Positions 21,723 through 29,673 of a stretch of 64,000 nt of DNA are shown one piece after another (the first letter of the stretch is position 1; each line of letters begins with the position of its first letter). A model generated the notes under the pieces. That model was not told where the DNA came from. It saw only the letters and a list, made by a program, of their open reading frames with translations, and made no database searches. The stretch lies in the NCBI RefSeq assembly GCF_900177295.1, contig NZ_FWZX01000004.1, positions 248,001-312,000 on the forward strand, given 5' to 3'. A program made the position numbers and the translations under genes. The stretch comes from Tistlia consotensis USBA 355 (GTDB lineage: Bacteria > Pseudomonadota > Alphaproteobacteria > Kiloniellales > DSM-21159).

Positions 21723-22132
21723 CCGCCTATCTGACTGCGCTGGCCGGCGGCCTGCTGATCGGTCTGTCGGCGACACTGCTGCTGGTCCTGAACGGCCGCA
21801 TCGCCGGGATCAGCGGCATCGTCGCCGGTGCGCTGCGCCGCCCGGGCCTGCTGTGGCTCGGCAATGTCTGCTTCGCGGCCGGCCTGTTCCTCGGCCCGCC
21901 GCTCTATCGCTTGGCCTTCGGCGCCTGGCCGGCGCTGCGGCTCGAGGCCTCGCCCTGGTTGCTGGTCGTCGCCGGCCTGCTGGTCGGTTTCGGCACCCGC
22001 CTCGGCGCGGGCTGCACCAGCGGCCACGGCGTCTGCGGCCTGGCGCGCCTCTCGCCGCGCTCGATGGTCGCCGTCGGCACCTTCCTCGGCACCGCCGTCC
22101 TCACCGTCTTCCTCCAGCACCTTCTCGGATAG
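21719..22132 (+). CDS. YeeE/YedE-family half-transporter, subunit 1
   Basis: A 137-residue membrane protein with about four helices. Its hallmark is [20 protein letters not shown], the Cys-containing loop of YeeE/YedE (DUF395) proteins, which move thiosulfate or other sulfur species. Two-gene split versions are typical beside BigR. Its ATG overlaps the regulator's TGA (ATGA, 21719-21722), so translation is coupled. Function in sulfide detoxification is inferred from the neighbours. Confidence 0.85.
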   Translation: MTAYLTALAGGLLIGLSATLLLVLNGRIAGISGIVAGALRRPGLLWLGNVCFAAGLFLGPPLYRLAFGAWPALRLEASPWLLVVAGLLVGFGTRLGAGCTSGHGVCGLARLSPRSMVAVGTFLGTAVLTVFLQHLLG

Positions 22133-22134
22133 CC

Positions 22135-22617
22135 ATGATGACGTTCCTGCGGCTCCTCGCTGCCCTCGGGACCGGCAGCCTGTTCGGCTTCGGCCTCGCG
22201 CTCTCCGGCATGGTCGACGCCGGTCGTGTGCGCGGCTTCCTCGACGTGGCCGGTGCCTGGGATCCCAGCCTGGCCTTCGTGCTGGCCGGCGCGGTCGGCG
22301 TGGCGCTGCCGGGCTTCCGGCTCGCCCGACGCTTCGGCCGGCCGCTGCTCGAGGTCTGCTACGACCTGCCGGGCCAGCGGCGCATCGACTGGCGGCTGGT
22401 GACCGGTGCCGTCCTGTTCGGCGTCGGCTGGGGGCTCGCCGGCTTCTGCCCCGGGCCGGCCGTCGCCGCGCTGTCCTTCGTCGGCACGCCGGCCCTGCTG
22501 TTCGTCGCGGCGATGCTGGCCGGCATGGTGCTGCACGACCGCCTGGTCGCGCCGCGCCTGGCCGGCCGCAGCGCCGCGGGCGGCCAGGCCGGCAGCCTGC
22601 CGGGAGCCGCACGATGA
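22135..22617 (+). CDS. YeeE/YedE-family half-transporter, subunit 2 (DUF6691-like)
   Basis: A 160-residue membrane protein with four helices. GSLFGFGLALSGMVDAGRVRGFLDV and GVGWGLAGFCPGPAVAAL are the conserved parts of the second half of split YeeE/YedE carriers; the Cys of GFCPGP pairs with the GCTSGH loop of subunit 1. Two adjacent ATGs (22135, 22138) follow the preceding stop by 2 bp. It probably forms one pore with the upstream subunit. Confidence 0.84.
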   Translation: MMTFLRLLAALGTGSLFGFGLALSGMVDAGRVRGFLDVAGAWDPSLAFVLAGAVGVALPGFRLARRFGRPLLEVCYDLPGQRRIDWRLVTGAVLFGVGWGLAGFCPGPAVAALSFVGTPALLFVAAMLAGMVLHDRLVAPRLAGRSAAGGQAGSLPGAAR

Positions 22618-23411
22618 GCGGCCTCGAAGGCATTGCCCTCGGCGCCCTGGCGGCCGCGATCGCCTCGGGCAGCCTGGTCGGCTTCACACTCGGCCTGGTC
22701 GGCGGCGGCGGCTCGATCCTGGCGACGCCGCTGCTGCTCTACGCCGTCGGCGTCGCCAATCCCCACGTCGCGATCGGCACCTCGGCCCTGGCGGTCGCGG
22801 CCAGCGCCTACCTCGCGCTGGTCGGCCACGCCCGGGCCGGCCATGTCCGCTGGCGCTGCGGCCTGGTCTTCGCCGTGGTCGGCGTGCTCGGCGCGCTCGG
22901 CGGCTCCAGCCTGGGCAAGGCGGTCGACGGCCAGGGCCTGCTGTTCCTGTTCGGCCTGCTGATGATCGTCGTCGGCTTCCTGATGCTGCGCCCGCGCCGC
23001 GGCCCGCACGTCCCCGAGCATCCCGCCGACCTCAGGACCTGCGCGATCACCGCGGTCACCGCGCTCGGCGCCGGCGCGCTGTCCGGCTTCTTCGGCATCG
23101 GCGGCGGCTTCCTGATCGTTCCGGCGCTGATTCTGGCGACCGGCATGCCGATGATCGGCGCGGTCGGGACCTCGCTGCTCGCGGTCGGCACCTTCGGCCT
23201 CACGACGGCGGTCAACTACGCCGCCTCGGGCCTGGTCGACTGGCCGGTCGCCGGCCTGTTCATCGTCGGCGGCCTGCTCGGCGGGCAGCTCGGCGGGCGG
23301 CTCGCCATGCGCCTGGCGAAGCAGAAGGCGACGCTGCAGCGCATCTTCGCCGGCCTGATCTTCGTCGTCGCCGCCTACGTGCTCTGGCGCAGCGGCCAGC
23401 AGTTCCTGTGA
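22614..23411 (+). CDS. TauE/SafE-family sulfite/sulfonate exporter-like permease
   Basis: A 265-residue membrane protein with about eight helices in two repeats, each opened by a GGGG/GIGGG turn (GLVGGGGSILATPLLLYAVG and GFFGIGGGFLIVPALIL). This is the TauE/SafE (DUF81) signature; members move sulfite, sulfoacetate or thiosulfate-type anions. Its ATG overlaps the previous stop (ATGA, 22614-22617), making it the fourth gene of a tightly coupled sulfur operon. No persulfide dioxygenase (Blh/ETHE1) gene is present nearby, so oxidation would have to happen elsewhere. Confidence 0.87.
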   Translation: MSGLEGIALGALAAAIASGSLVGFTLGLVGGGGSILATPLLLYAVGVANPHVAIGTSALAVAASAYLALVGHARAGHVRWRCGLVFAVVGVLGALGGSSLGKAVDGQGLLFLFGLLMIVVGFLMLRPRRGPHVPEHPADLRTCAITAVTALGAGALSGFFGIGGGFLIVPALILATGMPMIGAVGTSLLAVGTFGLTTAVNYAASGLVDWPVAGLFIVGGLLGGQLGGRLAMRLAKQKATLQRIFAGLIFVVAAYVLWRSGQQFL

Positions 23412-23461
23412 CGCGAAGGGCCTGGGCCGGGATCGGCTCCCAGCCCGGGCCCCTCCGGCGG

Positions 23462-23513
23462 GCCGCCGTCAGGCGGCGATGTCGGCCCCGCCGCCGTCAG
23501 GCGGCGATGTCGG
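23462..23513. terminator. Two tandem 24-bp copies of a hairpin at the tauE/nemA junction
   Basis: A 24-bp sequence occurs at 23462-23485 and 23490-23513. Each copy holds GCCGCC-GTCA-GGCGGC, a 6-bp hairpin. The second copy contains the last codons and stop of the old-yellow-enzyme gene, so the first is a duplicate of that gene's end. Together they may stop transcription from both converging sides. Confidence 0.6.
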
Positions 23514-24591
23514 TGAGCGTCGGATAGTCGACGTAGCCCTTCTCGCCGCCGCCGTAGAAGGTCTCCCGGTCGGGCTCGTTGAGCGGCGCGTCGCGGCGCA
23601 GCCGCTCGACCAGGTCCGGATTGGCGATGAAAGGCTTGCCGAAGGCGATCAGGTCGGCGCTGCCCGATTCGACAGCGTCGATCGCCATGGCCCGGTCGTA
23701 GCCGTTGTTGGCCATGTAGGGCCCGTCGAAGCGCCGGCGCAGCGCCTGCAGGTCGGCACCCTCCGGCAGGTCCCGGCTGCCGCCGGTCTGGCCCTCGACC
23801 AGGTGCAGGTAGGACAGGCGGAAGTTGTTCACCCGGCCGAGCACGTAGCCGAAGGTCTTCATCGGGTCGCTGTCGGCGACGTCGTTGGCGTTGGAGAAGG
23901 GCGAGAGCCTGAGGCCGATGCGACCGACCGGCCAGGCGATCGACAGCGCCTCCAGCACCTCGATCAGCAGACGCGCCCGGTTCTCCAGCGAGCCGCCGTA
24001 GGCGTCGGTCCGCCGGTTCGAGCAGTCGCGCAGGAACTGGTCGATCAGGTAGCCGTTGGCACCGTGCAGCTCGATGCCGTCGAAGCCGGCGGCCCGGGCG
24101 TTCTCCGCGGCCTTGCGGTAGTCGGCGACGATGCGCGGGATCTCGTCGGTCTCCAGCGCGCGCGGCGCCGAGGTCTCGACGAAGCTCTTGCCGTCGAAGG
24201 TCCGCGTCCGGGCGGTGATCGCCGAGGGCGCGACCGGCGCCCGGCCGTTCGGCTGCAGCGAGACGTGGGAGACGCGGCCGACGTGCCAGAGCTGGGCGAA
24301 GATCCGCCCGCCCTTGGCGTGCACGGCGTCGGTGACCAGGCGCCAGCCCTCGACCTGGGCCTCGCTGTAGATGCCCGGCGTCCAGGCGTAGCCCTTGCCC
24401 TCGGGCGAGATCTGCGTCGCCTCGGTGACGATCAGCCCGGCGCTGGCGCGCTGGGCGTAGTAGCGGGCGTTGAGCGCATGCGGCACGTCGCCCTCGGGCA
24501 GCGCGCGGTTGCGGGTCAGCGGCGCCATCACCACCCGGTTGGGCAGCTCGAGGTCGCCGAGGGTCAGGGGCGTGAAGAGCTTCTCGGTCAT
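23497..24591 (-). CDS. nemA: Old-yellow-enzyme family alkene reductase (NemA type)
   Basis: A 364-residue FMN-dependent ene-reductase that uses NAD(P)H to reduce activated C=C bonds, nitro compounds and similar electrophiles. The FMN barrel shows NRVVMAPLTRNRA at the start, FAQLWHVGRVSH, the substrate-binding pair in IELHGANGYLIDQFLRD (His and Asn), SNRRTDAYGGSLENRARLL, and FGKPFIANPDLVERL near the end. Length matches NemA/OYE. A TetR gene lies 88 bp upstream on the same strand, and a site resembling its own upstream site precedes this ATG, so electrophile-induced derepression is likely. Confidence 0.94.
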   Translation of the reverse strand: MTEKLFTPLTLGDLELPNRVVMAPLTRNRALPEGDVPHALNARYYAQRASAGLIVTEATQISPEGKGYAWTPGIYSEAQVEGWRLVTDAVHAKGGRIFAQLWHVGRVSHVSLQPNGRAPVAPSAITARTRTFDGKSFVETSAPRALETDEIPRIVADYRKAAENARAAGFDGIELHGANGYLIDQFLRDCSNRRTDAYGGSLENRARLLIEVLEALSIAWPVGRIGLRLSPFSNANDVADSDPMKTFGYVLGRVNNFRLSYLHLVEGQTGGSRDLPEGADLQALRRRFDGPYMANNGYDRAMAIDAVESGSADLIAFGKPFIANPDLVERLRRDAPLNEPDRETFYGGGEKGYVDYPTLTDIAA

Positions 24592-24625
24592 TCGTCGTTT
24601 TTCCTCTGAGTCGGAAGGGAAAACC

Positions 24626-24639
24626 GGATCGTTCGGTCC
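24626..24639. promoter_or_regulatory. Candidate TetR operator upstream of nemA
   Basis: GGATCGTTCGGTCC, an imperfect GGAY-N6-GTCC dyad, followed by AGAAT. The same layout and the shared GTCCAGAAT stretch recur at 25312-25330 upstream of the TetR gene. Located 35 bp before the nemA ATG. Confidence 0.6.
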
Positions 24640-24679
24640 AGAATTGGGCGGGTTCGGGGCGGTTCGGATCGGCCTGCGC

Positions 24680-25300
24680 CTAGGGCGAGATCAGCCGGTC
24701 GGCCTCGCCGAGCAGCGCCTCCAGCCGCTCCGGCGCGACACCGGCCTTGCGCAGCATGGTGGCACCGAGCGCCAGCGACAGCAGGGCGCCGGCGCGGCGC
24801 GGCGCGGCGCCCGGGCCGTCCGGCGCATCGGCGGCGCGGTCGCCGGCCGGCTCGGACAGCAGACGCGCCAGCAGTGCCTCGATGCGCGCGAGCTGGCGGC
24901 GGCTCAGCGCCTCGACCTCGGGATCGTGGGGCGCCAGCTCGGTCACGCAGTTGGCCAGGAAGCAGCCGTTCCTGCCGCCGTCCGGCGCCGCGATCGCGCC
25001 GACCACCGCCCGCGCCGCCGCCGCCCGATCCGCGGCGGCGGCGGCCAGGTCGGTGAGGGCGCGGAACGACTCGTCGCAGTAGCGCTCCACCGCAGCGAGC
25101 AGGGCGCCATGCTTGGACTTGAAGCAGGCATAGAAGCTCGAGCGGCTGATGCCCATCGCCGCGGTCAGCTCGTCCAGGGAGGTCTGCTCGTAGCCCTGCC
25201 GCCAGAACAGCGCCAGCGCGGAGGCCAGGGCGCAGTCAGCGTCGAAGCCGCGCGGCCGTCCAGGGCCTGGGCAGGCCTCGTTCTCGGCGGGACAGAGCAT
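24680..25300 (-). CDS. TetR/AcrR-family repressor (probable nemA regulator)
   Basis: A 206-residue repressor. The N-terminal HTH is ALALFWRQGYEQTSLDELTAAMGISRSSFYACFKSKHGAL, with the TSLDEL-ISRSSFY helices characteristic of TetR. The ligand domain carries cysteines in FYACF, ERYCDES and GCFLANCVTEL; GCFLxN is seen in many TetR proteins beside oxidoreductases, and cysteines could sense electrophiles as in NemR. It lies upstream of nemA in the same direction, and both genes have the same GGAY-N6-GTCC site in front, which indicates autoregulation plus target control. Confidence 0.88.
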   Translation of the reverse strand: MLCPAENEACPGPGRPRGFDADCALASALALFWRQGYEQTSLDELTAAMGISRSSFYACFKSKHGALLAAVERYCDESFRALTDLAAAAADRAAAARAVVGAIAAPDGGRNGCFLANCVTELAPHDPEVEALSRRQLARIEALLARLLSEPAGDRAADAPDGPGAAPRRAGALLSLALGATMLRKAGVAPERLEALLGEADRLISP

Positions 25301-25311
25301 GGCTGGGATAT

Positions 25312-25325
25312 GGACTTGTCAGTCC
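25312..25325. promoter_or_regulatory. Candidate TetR operator upstream of the TetR gene
   Basis: GGACTTGTCAGTCC, a perfect GGAC/GTCC dyad with 6-nt centre, followed by AGAAT, matching the nemA-proximal site. It starts 12 bp upstream of the TetR start codon. Confidence 0.62.
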
Positions 25326-25481
25326 AGAATACAAGGGTCGATCGCTCGGACGAGGCGCGAGCCGTCGGCCGATCATTCGTGCTCAGGTTAACCTTACGGC
25401 AATCGTTCCGGGACATCCTGCGCGGGTACTAGCCCGCGACAAGACGGGCAAAAAGCCATTTAAACCGGAAGGAGAGCCCCC

Positions 25482-26651
25482 ATGATCCTTCACCGTTCAT
25501 TGGCTGCCGCGGCACTGGCCGCCGGCGTCGTTTTCGCCGGATCGGCACTGGCCGATCCGGGAGTCAGCGCGGACAAGATCGTCTTCGGCCAGTCGGCCGC
25601 CCTCGACGGCCCGGCGGCCAAGCTCGGCCAGGGCATGCGCCTCGGCCTGATGGCCGCCTTCGACGAGGCCAACCGCAACGGTGGCATCGGCGGCCGCAAG
25701 CTGGAGCTGGTCAGCAGGGACGACGGCTACGAGCCGGAGCGCGCCGTCGAGAACACCAAGGCACTGATCGAGCAGGACCAGGTCTTCGCGCTGATCGGCC
25801 CGGTCGGTACGCCGACCTCGAAGGCCGCCCAGCCGGTCGCGACCGACGCGGGCGTTCCCTTCGTCGGTGCCTTCACCGGCGCCGGCTTCCTGCGCGACCC
25901 GGCCCTCAAGAACGTGATCAACCTGCGCGGCACCTACGACGCCGAGACCGAGTCCTGGATCGAGCACCTGACCAAGGACCTCGGCTATTCGAAGATCGCT
26001 ATCCTCTACCAGGACGACTCCTTCGGCCGCGCCGGCCTGTCGGGCGTGCAGAAGGCGATGGACAAGCGCGGCCTCAAGCTGGCCGCCGAAGGCACCTACC
26101 AGCGCAACACCGTCGCGGTGAAGCAGGCGTTGCTGGACATCCGCAAGGCCTCGCCGCAGGCGGTCGTCATCGTCGGCGCCTACAAGCCGGCGGCCGAGTT
26201 CATCCACCTCGCCCGCAAGATCAAGCTCGACGCGACCTTCGTGAACATCTCCTTCGTCGGCTCGCTGGCCTTGGCCAAGGAGCTCGGCGCCGACGGCGCC
26301 GGCGTCGTGGTGACCCAGGTCGTTCCCTTCCCGTGGGACCACACGATCCCGGCGGTCGCCGCCTACCAGGCCGCGCTCAAGGCTTACGACGCCAAGGCCG
26401 AGCCGGAGTTCGTGTCGCTCGAAGGCTACCTCGTCGGCCGCCTCGCGATCGCGGCGCTGGAGAAGGCCGGCGCCGAGCCGACGCGGCAGTCGTTCCTCGA
26501 CGCCGTCTACAACACCGGCACCTTCGACCTGGGCGGTGTCACCCTGACCTACGGGCCGGGCGACAACCAGGGCATGGACCGGGTGTTCCTGACGGTCATC
26601 CAGCCCGACGGCAGCTTCAAGGCCGTCGATACGCTCGGCGGCTCCAGCTGA
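25482..26651 (+). CDS. LivJ-type periplasmic substrate-binding protein (orphan)
   Basis: A 389-residue exported binding protein. The signal peptide ([20 protein letters not shown]) is cleaved after ALA at residue 24. The rest is a type-I periplasmic fold: [22 protein letters not shown], the [21 protein letters not shown] motif, [19 protein letters not shown] and [15 protein letters not shown]. These are Leu/Ile/Val/amide-binding family features, but the ligand is not predictable. No permease or ATPase gene is adjacent; instead a chemoreceptor follows after 103 bp on the same strand, so it may feed a ligand signal to that receptor. A GGAGAG ribosome site precedes the ATG. Confidence 0.88.
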   Translation: MILHRSLAAAALAAGVVFAGSALADPGVSADKIVFGQSAALDGPAAKLGQGMRLGLMAAFDEANRNGGIGGRKLELVSRDDGYEPERAVENTKALIEQDQVFALIGPVGTPTSKAAQPVATDAGVPFVGAFTGAGFLRDPALKNVINLRGTYDAETESWIEHLTKDLGYSKIAILYQDDSFGRAGLSGVQKAMDKRGLKLAAEGTYQRNTVAVKQALLDIRKASPQAVVIVGAYKPAAEFIHLARKIKLDATFVNISFVGSLALAKELGADGAGVVVTQVVPFPWDHTIPAVAAYQAALKAYDAKAEPEFVSLEGYLVGRLAIAALEKAGAEPTRQSFLDAVYNTGTFDLGGVTLTYGPGDNQGMDRVFLTVIQPDGSFKAVDTLGGSS

Positions 26652-26661
26652 GGCCGGGCGG

Positions 26662-26694
26662 GCCGGGAGCTCCGCGCCGCGCGGGGCTTCCGGC
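26662..26694 (+). terminator. Hairpin between binding-protein and chemoreceptor genes
   Basis: A 14-bp stem (26662-26675 with 26681-26694, two G-U pairs) encloses a 5-nt loop. There is no T-tract, so it may be an attenuator or mRNA-end stabiliser that leaves the binding protein in excess over the receptor. Confidence 0.5.
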
Positions 26695-26754
26695 CTGCGG
26701 CCGCCGCTCACCCACTCTTCGATCCATTGCGATGTCAGGAAGGCAGGACAGGAC

Positions 26755-29457
26755 ATGACCGGCGAGATCAACGAGGACATGCAGGACCTCGAGCGCGAGG
26801 CCGACACGGAGGTCTCCGACGAAGACCCCTTCGAGCCGGAGAGCGTCGACGAGGAAGGCGCCCCCATCTTGCGCCAGCCTCGCCGTCGCTTCGGTCTCGG
26901 CCCGCGGCTGTTCCTCGCCTTCGGCGCCGTCGCCGGCCTGACGGTGCTGGCCAGCGGTGCCGCCTGGTTCACCTTCGGCGGCGTCGAGCAGGCTTACGAC
27001 GAGACCGCCCAGCGCACCGCGCCGGCCATGGAGCAGTCGCTGCGCCTGCAGATCGGCGCCACCGAGCTCGCCGGCGCGGCGCCGGAGCTCGCCGCCGCGG
27101 CCGACGACTCGGCCCGGCAGACGCTCTCGGCGACGCTGTCGGCCAAGACCTGGGAGCTCGAAGACCGGCTCGACAAGCTGAAGAAGCTCGGCGCCAGCGA
27201 GGAGACCGTCACCGCCGTCAAGGGCCAGGTGAGCCGTCTCGGCGACGCGGTGCAGGCGCTCGACGAGGCCGTTTCCAAGCGCCTGAGACTGGCTTCGGAG
27301 CACGACAAGCGGATGTCGCAGGTCGATGCCGCCCAGGCCGAGGTCGGCAAGATGATCGCCCCGAAGATCGACGACGCGGCCTTCGACCTGTCGCTGCAGA
27401 GCGAGATGGCCGGCAACGACCTCAAGGATTCGATCTCCGGCCTGATCGGCGTGCAGATCGCGCGCCTGCGCGCCGCGCTCGAGGCGACCGCCACGATCAA
27501 CCACGCCGTCGGCGTCGTCGGCCAGGCTGCGAGTGTCGACAGCCCGCTCGATCTCGACGATCTGAAGAAGGCGCTGCAGGGCGACCTGGAGACCTTGAAG
27601 GGCCGGCTGAACGCCCTGCCGCGCGGCGGCGACTGGGACAAGCTCGATGCCCTCTATGCCGAGCTCCAGGACATCAGCCTCGGCAAGGACGGCATCTTCG
27701 CGCTGCGCAAGGAGGGCTTCTACCTCAACGCCCTCAATTCGCGCGGCGCCGAGATCAAGTCGATCGTCGGCGAGGAGGTGACCCGGGCGAACCAGATCCG
27801 AGAGGCCTTCCTGGAGATGCTCGGCCCGGTCGTCGAGACCGCCAACGCCGCGGTCGTCAAGGGCAGCGACGAGGCGACGGCGACCGCCGCGCGCACGGTC
27901 AAGGAGCTCATGGACGGCGGCGTCGGCATGATGTCCGCGCTGCTCAGCCTGAAGGCCGACATCAACGTCGCCGCCGGCTTGCTGCACCAGGCCGGCAGCA
28001 TCTCCGACGCCAGCCTGCTGCAGCCGCTGCGCGAGCGCTTCAAGGCGGCCAACGATTCGGCCATGGAGAAGCTCGGCAAGCTGCCCAAGGAGGACGTCGA
28101 CGGCGACCTAGGCACGGCGGTCAAGGGCCTGCTCGCCGAAGGCCTCGGCGACAAGAGCGTGTTCGACGCGCGCGCCGAGGAGCTCGCCGCCCGCGACGCC
28201 GGCCGGGCCTCCCTCGCCGTCAGCCGCGAGGCCAGCGACAAGCTCGGCCTCGAGGTCGCCGGCCTGCTGATGGACGCGGAGAGCCAGATGACCGCCTCGA
28301 GCGAGGCGGTGACCGGCGCCATCAAGCTCGGCAAGCTGGTGCTGGTCGCGCTGGCCGGTGCCTCGGTCGCCATCGCCCTGCTGATCGCCTGGCTCTACGT
28401 CGGCCGCGCCATCCTGCGGCGCATCGCCGGCCTGGCCCACTCGATGCAGACGATCGCCGCCGGCGAGCTCGAGGTCGCGGTGCCCGAGAAGGGCAGCGAC
28501 GAGATCGCCGACATGGGCCGCAACCTCGCGGCCCTGCGCGACAGCCTGGCCGCCGCCGACGGGGAGCGGCGGGCCAACGAGGCCGAGCGCGAGGCGGCGC
28601 AGCTGCGCCGGCGCGAGGAGATGATGGCGCTGGCCCAGAAGTTCGAGGACAGCGTCAAGGGCGTCGTCGACTCGCTCTCGGCGGCGGCGACGGAGATGGA
28701 GGCGACCGCCGAATCGATGACCGGCACCGCCGACGCGACGCGCCGGCGCGCCGAGGACGTCGCCGGAGCGGCCGAGGAGACCAGCGGCAACGTCGACTCC
28801 GCGGCCGCGGCGGCCCGCGAGCTGTCCAGCTCGATCTCGGAGATCGGCCGCCAGGTGACCCGCTCCAGCGCGGTCGCCGGCGAGGCCAGCAGCAAGGCCA
28901 ACGAGACCAACGGCAAGGTCGAGGGCCTGGCCGAGGCGGCCCGCAAGATCGGCGAGGTCGTCAACCTGATCAGCGAGATCGCCGAGCAGACCAACCTGCT
29001 CGCCTTGAACGCGACGATCGAGGCGGCCCGCGCCGGCGAGGCCGGCAAGGGCTTCGCCGTGGTCGCCTCGGAGGTCAAGAACCTGGCGACCCAGACCGCC
29101 AAGGCGACCGAGGAGATCGGCCAGCAGATCGGCGGCATGCAGTCGGCCACCGGCGAGGCCGTCGAGGCGATCCGCTCGATCGTCCGCGTGATCGAGGAGA
29201 TGAACGAGATCTCGGCCTCGATCGCCGGCGCGGTCGAGGAGCAGAACGCCGCGACCGAGGAGATCGCCCAGACCGTCGAGCGTGCCGCCCACGGCACCAA
29301 GACGGCGACCGAAGGCATCGCCGAGGTCAACCGCTCGGCGGTCGAGAGCGGCTCGGCGGCCGAGCAGGTGCTGATCTCGGCGCGCGAGCTGTCGCGCGAA
29401 TCCGAGGGCCTGCGCGGCCAGGTCGACAGCTTCCTGGCGAACGTGCGCGCCGGCTGA
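26755..29457 (+). CDS. Methyl-accepting chemotaxis protein with large helical sensor
   Basis: A 900-residue receptor. An unusually acidic cytoplasmic tail (about 45 residues) precedes TM1 (about 52-75). The periplasmic domain spans about 450 residues, far longer than the usual 150-250, and is almost wholly helical, suggesting stacked four-helix bundles. TM2 is near 525-549, followed by HAMP (about 550-600) and the signalling hairpin, whose tip [22 protein letters not shown] is at about 740-760. No C-terminal CheR pentapeptide is seen (ends NVRAG). The adjacent binding-protein gene makes an indirect-sensing partner plausible. Confidence 0.93.
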   Translation: MTGEINEDMQDLEREADTEVSDEDPFEPESVDEEGAPILRQPRRRFGLGPRLFLAFGAVAGLTVLASGAAWFTFGGVEQAYDETAQRTAPAMEQSLRLQIGATELAGAAPELAAAADDSARQTLSATLSAKTWELEDRLDKLKKLGASEETVTAVKGQVSRLGDAVQALDEAVSKRLRLASEHDKRMSQVDAAQAEVGKMIAPKIDDAAFDLSLQSEMAGNDLKDSISGLIGVQIARLRAALEATATINHAVGVVGQAASVDSPLDLDDLKKALQGDLETLKGRLNALPRGGDWDKLDALYAELQDISLGKDGIFALRKEGFYLNALNSRGAEIKSIVGEEVTRANQIREAFLEMLGPVVETANAAVVKGSDEATATAARTVKELMDGGVGMMSALLSLKADINVAAGLLHQAGSISDASLLQPLRERFKAANDSAMEKLGKLPKEDVDGDLGTAVKGLLAEGLGDKSVFDARAEELAARDAGRASLAVSREASDKLGLEVAGLLMDAESQMTASSEAVTGAIKLGKLVLVALAGASVAIALLIAWLYVGRAILRRIAGLAHSMQTIAAGELEVAVPEKGSDEIADMGRNLAALRDSLAAADGERRANEAEREAAQLRRREEMMALAQKFEDSVKGVVDSLSAAATEMEATAESMTGTADATRRRAEDVAGAAEETSGNVDSAAAAARELSSSISEIGRQVTRSSAVAGEASSKANETNGKVEGLAEAARKIGEVVNLISEIAEQTNLLALNATIEAARAGEAGKGFAVVASEVKNLATQTAKATEEIGQQIGGMQSATGEAVEAIRSIVRVIEEMNEISASIAGAVEEQNAATEEIAQTVERAAHGTKTATEGIAEVNRSAVESGSAAEQVLISARELSRESEGLRGQVDSFLANVRAG

Positions 29458-29483
29458 CGCCCGGCGTCGTCGGACGATCCTCG

Positions 29484-29522
29484 CGGCCCCGCCGGCAGCC
29501 CGCCGGCGGGGCCGTCGTCGTT
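29484..29522 (+). terminator. Terminator after the chemoreceptor gene
   Basis: A perfect 13-bp stem (CGGCCCCGCCGGC at 29484-29496 with 29502-29514), 5-nt loop, followed by TCGTCGTT. It lies 27 bp beyond the stop codon. Confidence 0.72.
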
Positions 29523-29673
29523 CCGGGCGTGGCGAAGCGCCTCGCGGGCCAAGGCCGCCTCGACCCTCCCGCCACCGGATTCTTTGCGCTACCTTGGCCC
29601 GCGTGCGGCGACGGCGGGACAGCCGGGTGCTTCCCTCCGGAAGCGCAGAAGCCCAAGCGGCGGGAGGCGATCG

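Noticed and set aside
25421-25438. CGCGGG-TACTAG-CCCGCG palindrome upstream of the binding-protein gene as an operator.
   Set aside because: Kept out of the feature list because short GC palindromes are common here and nothing else supports a regulator.
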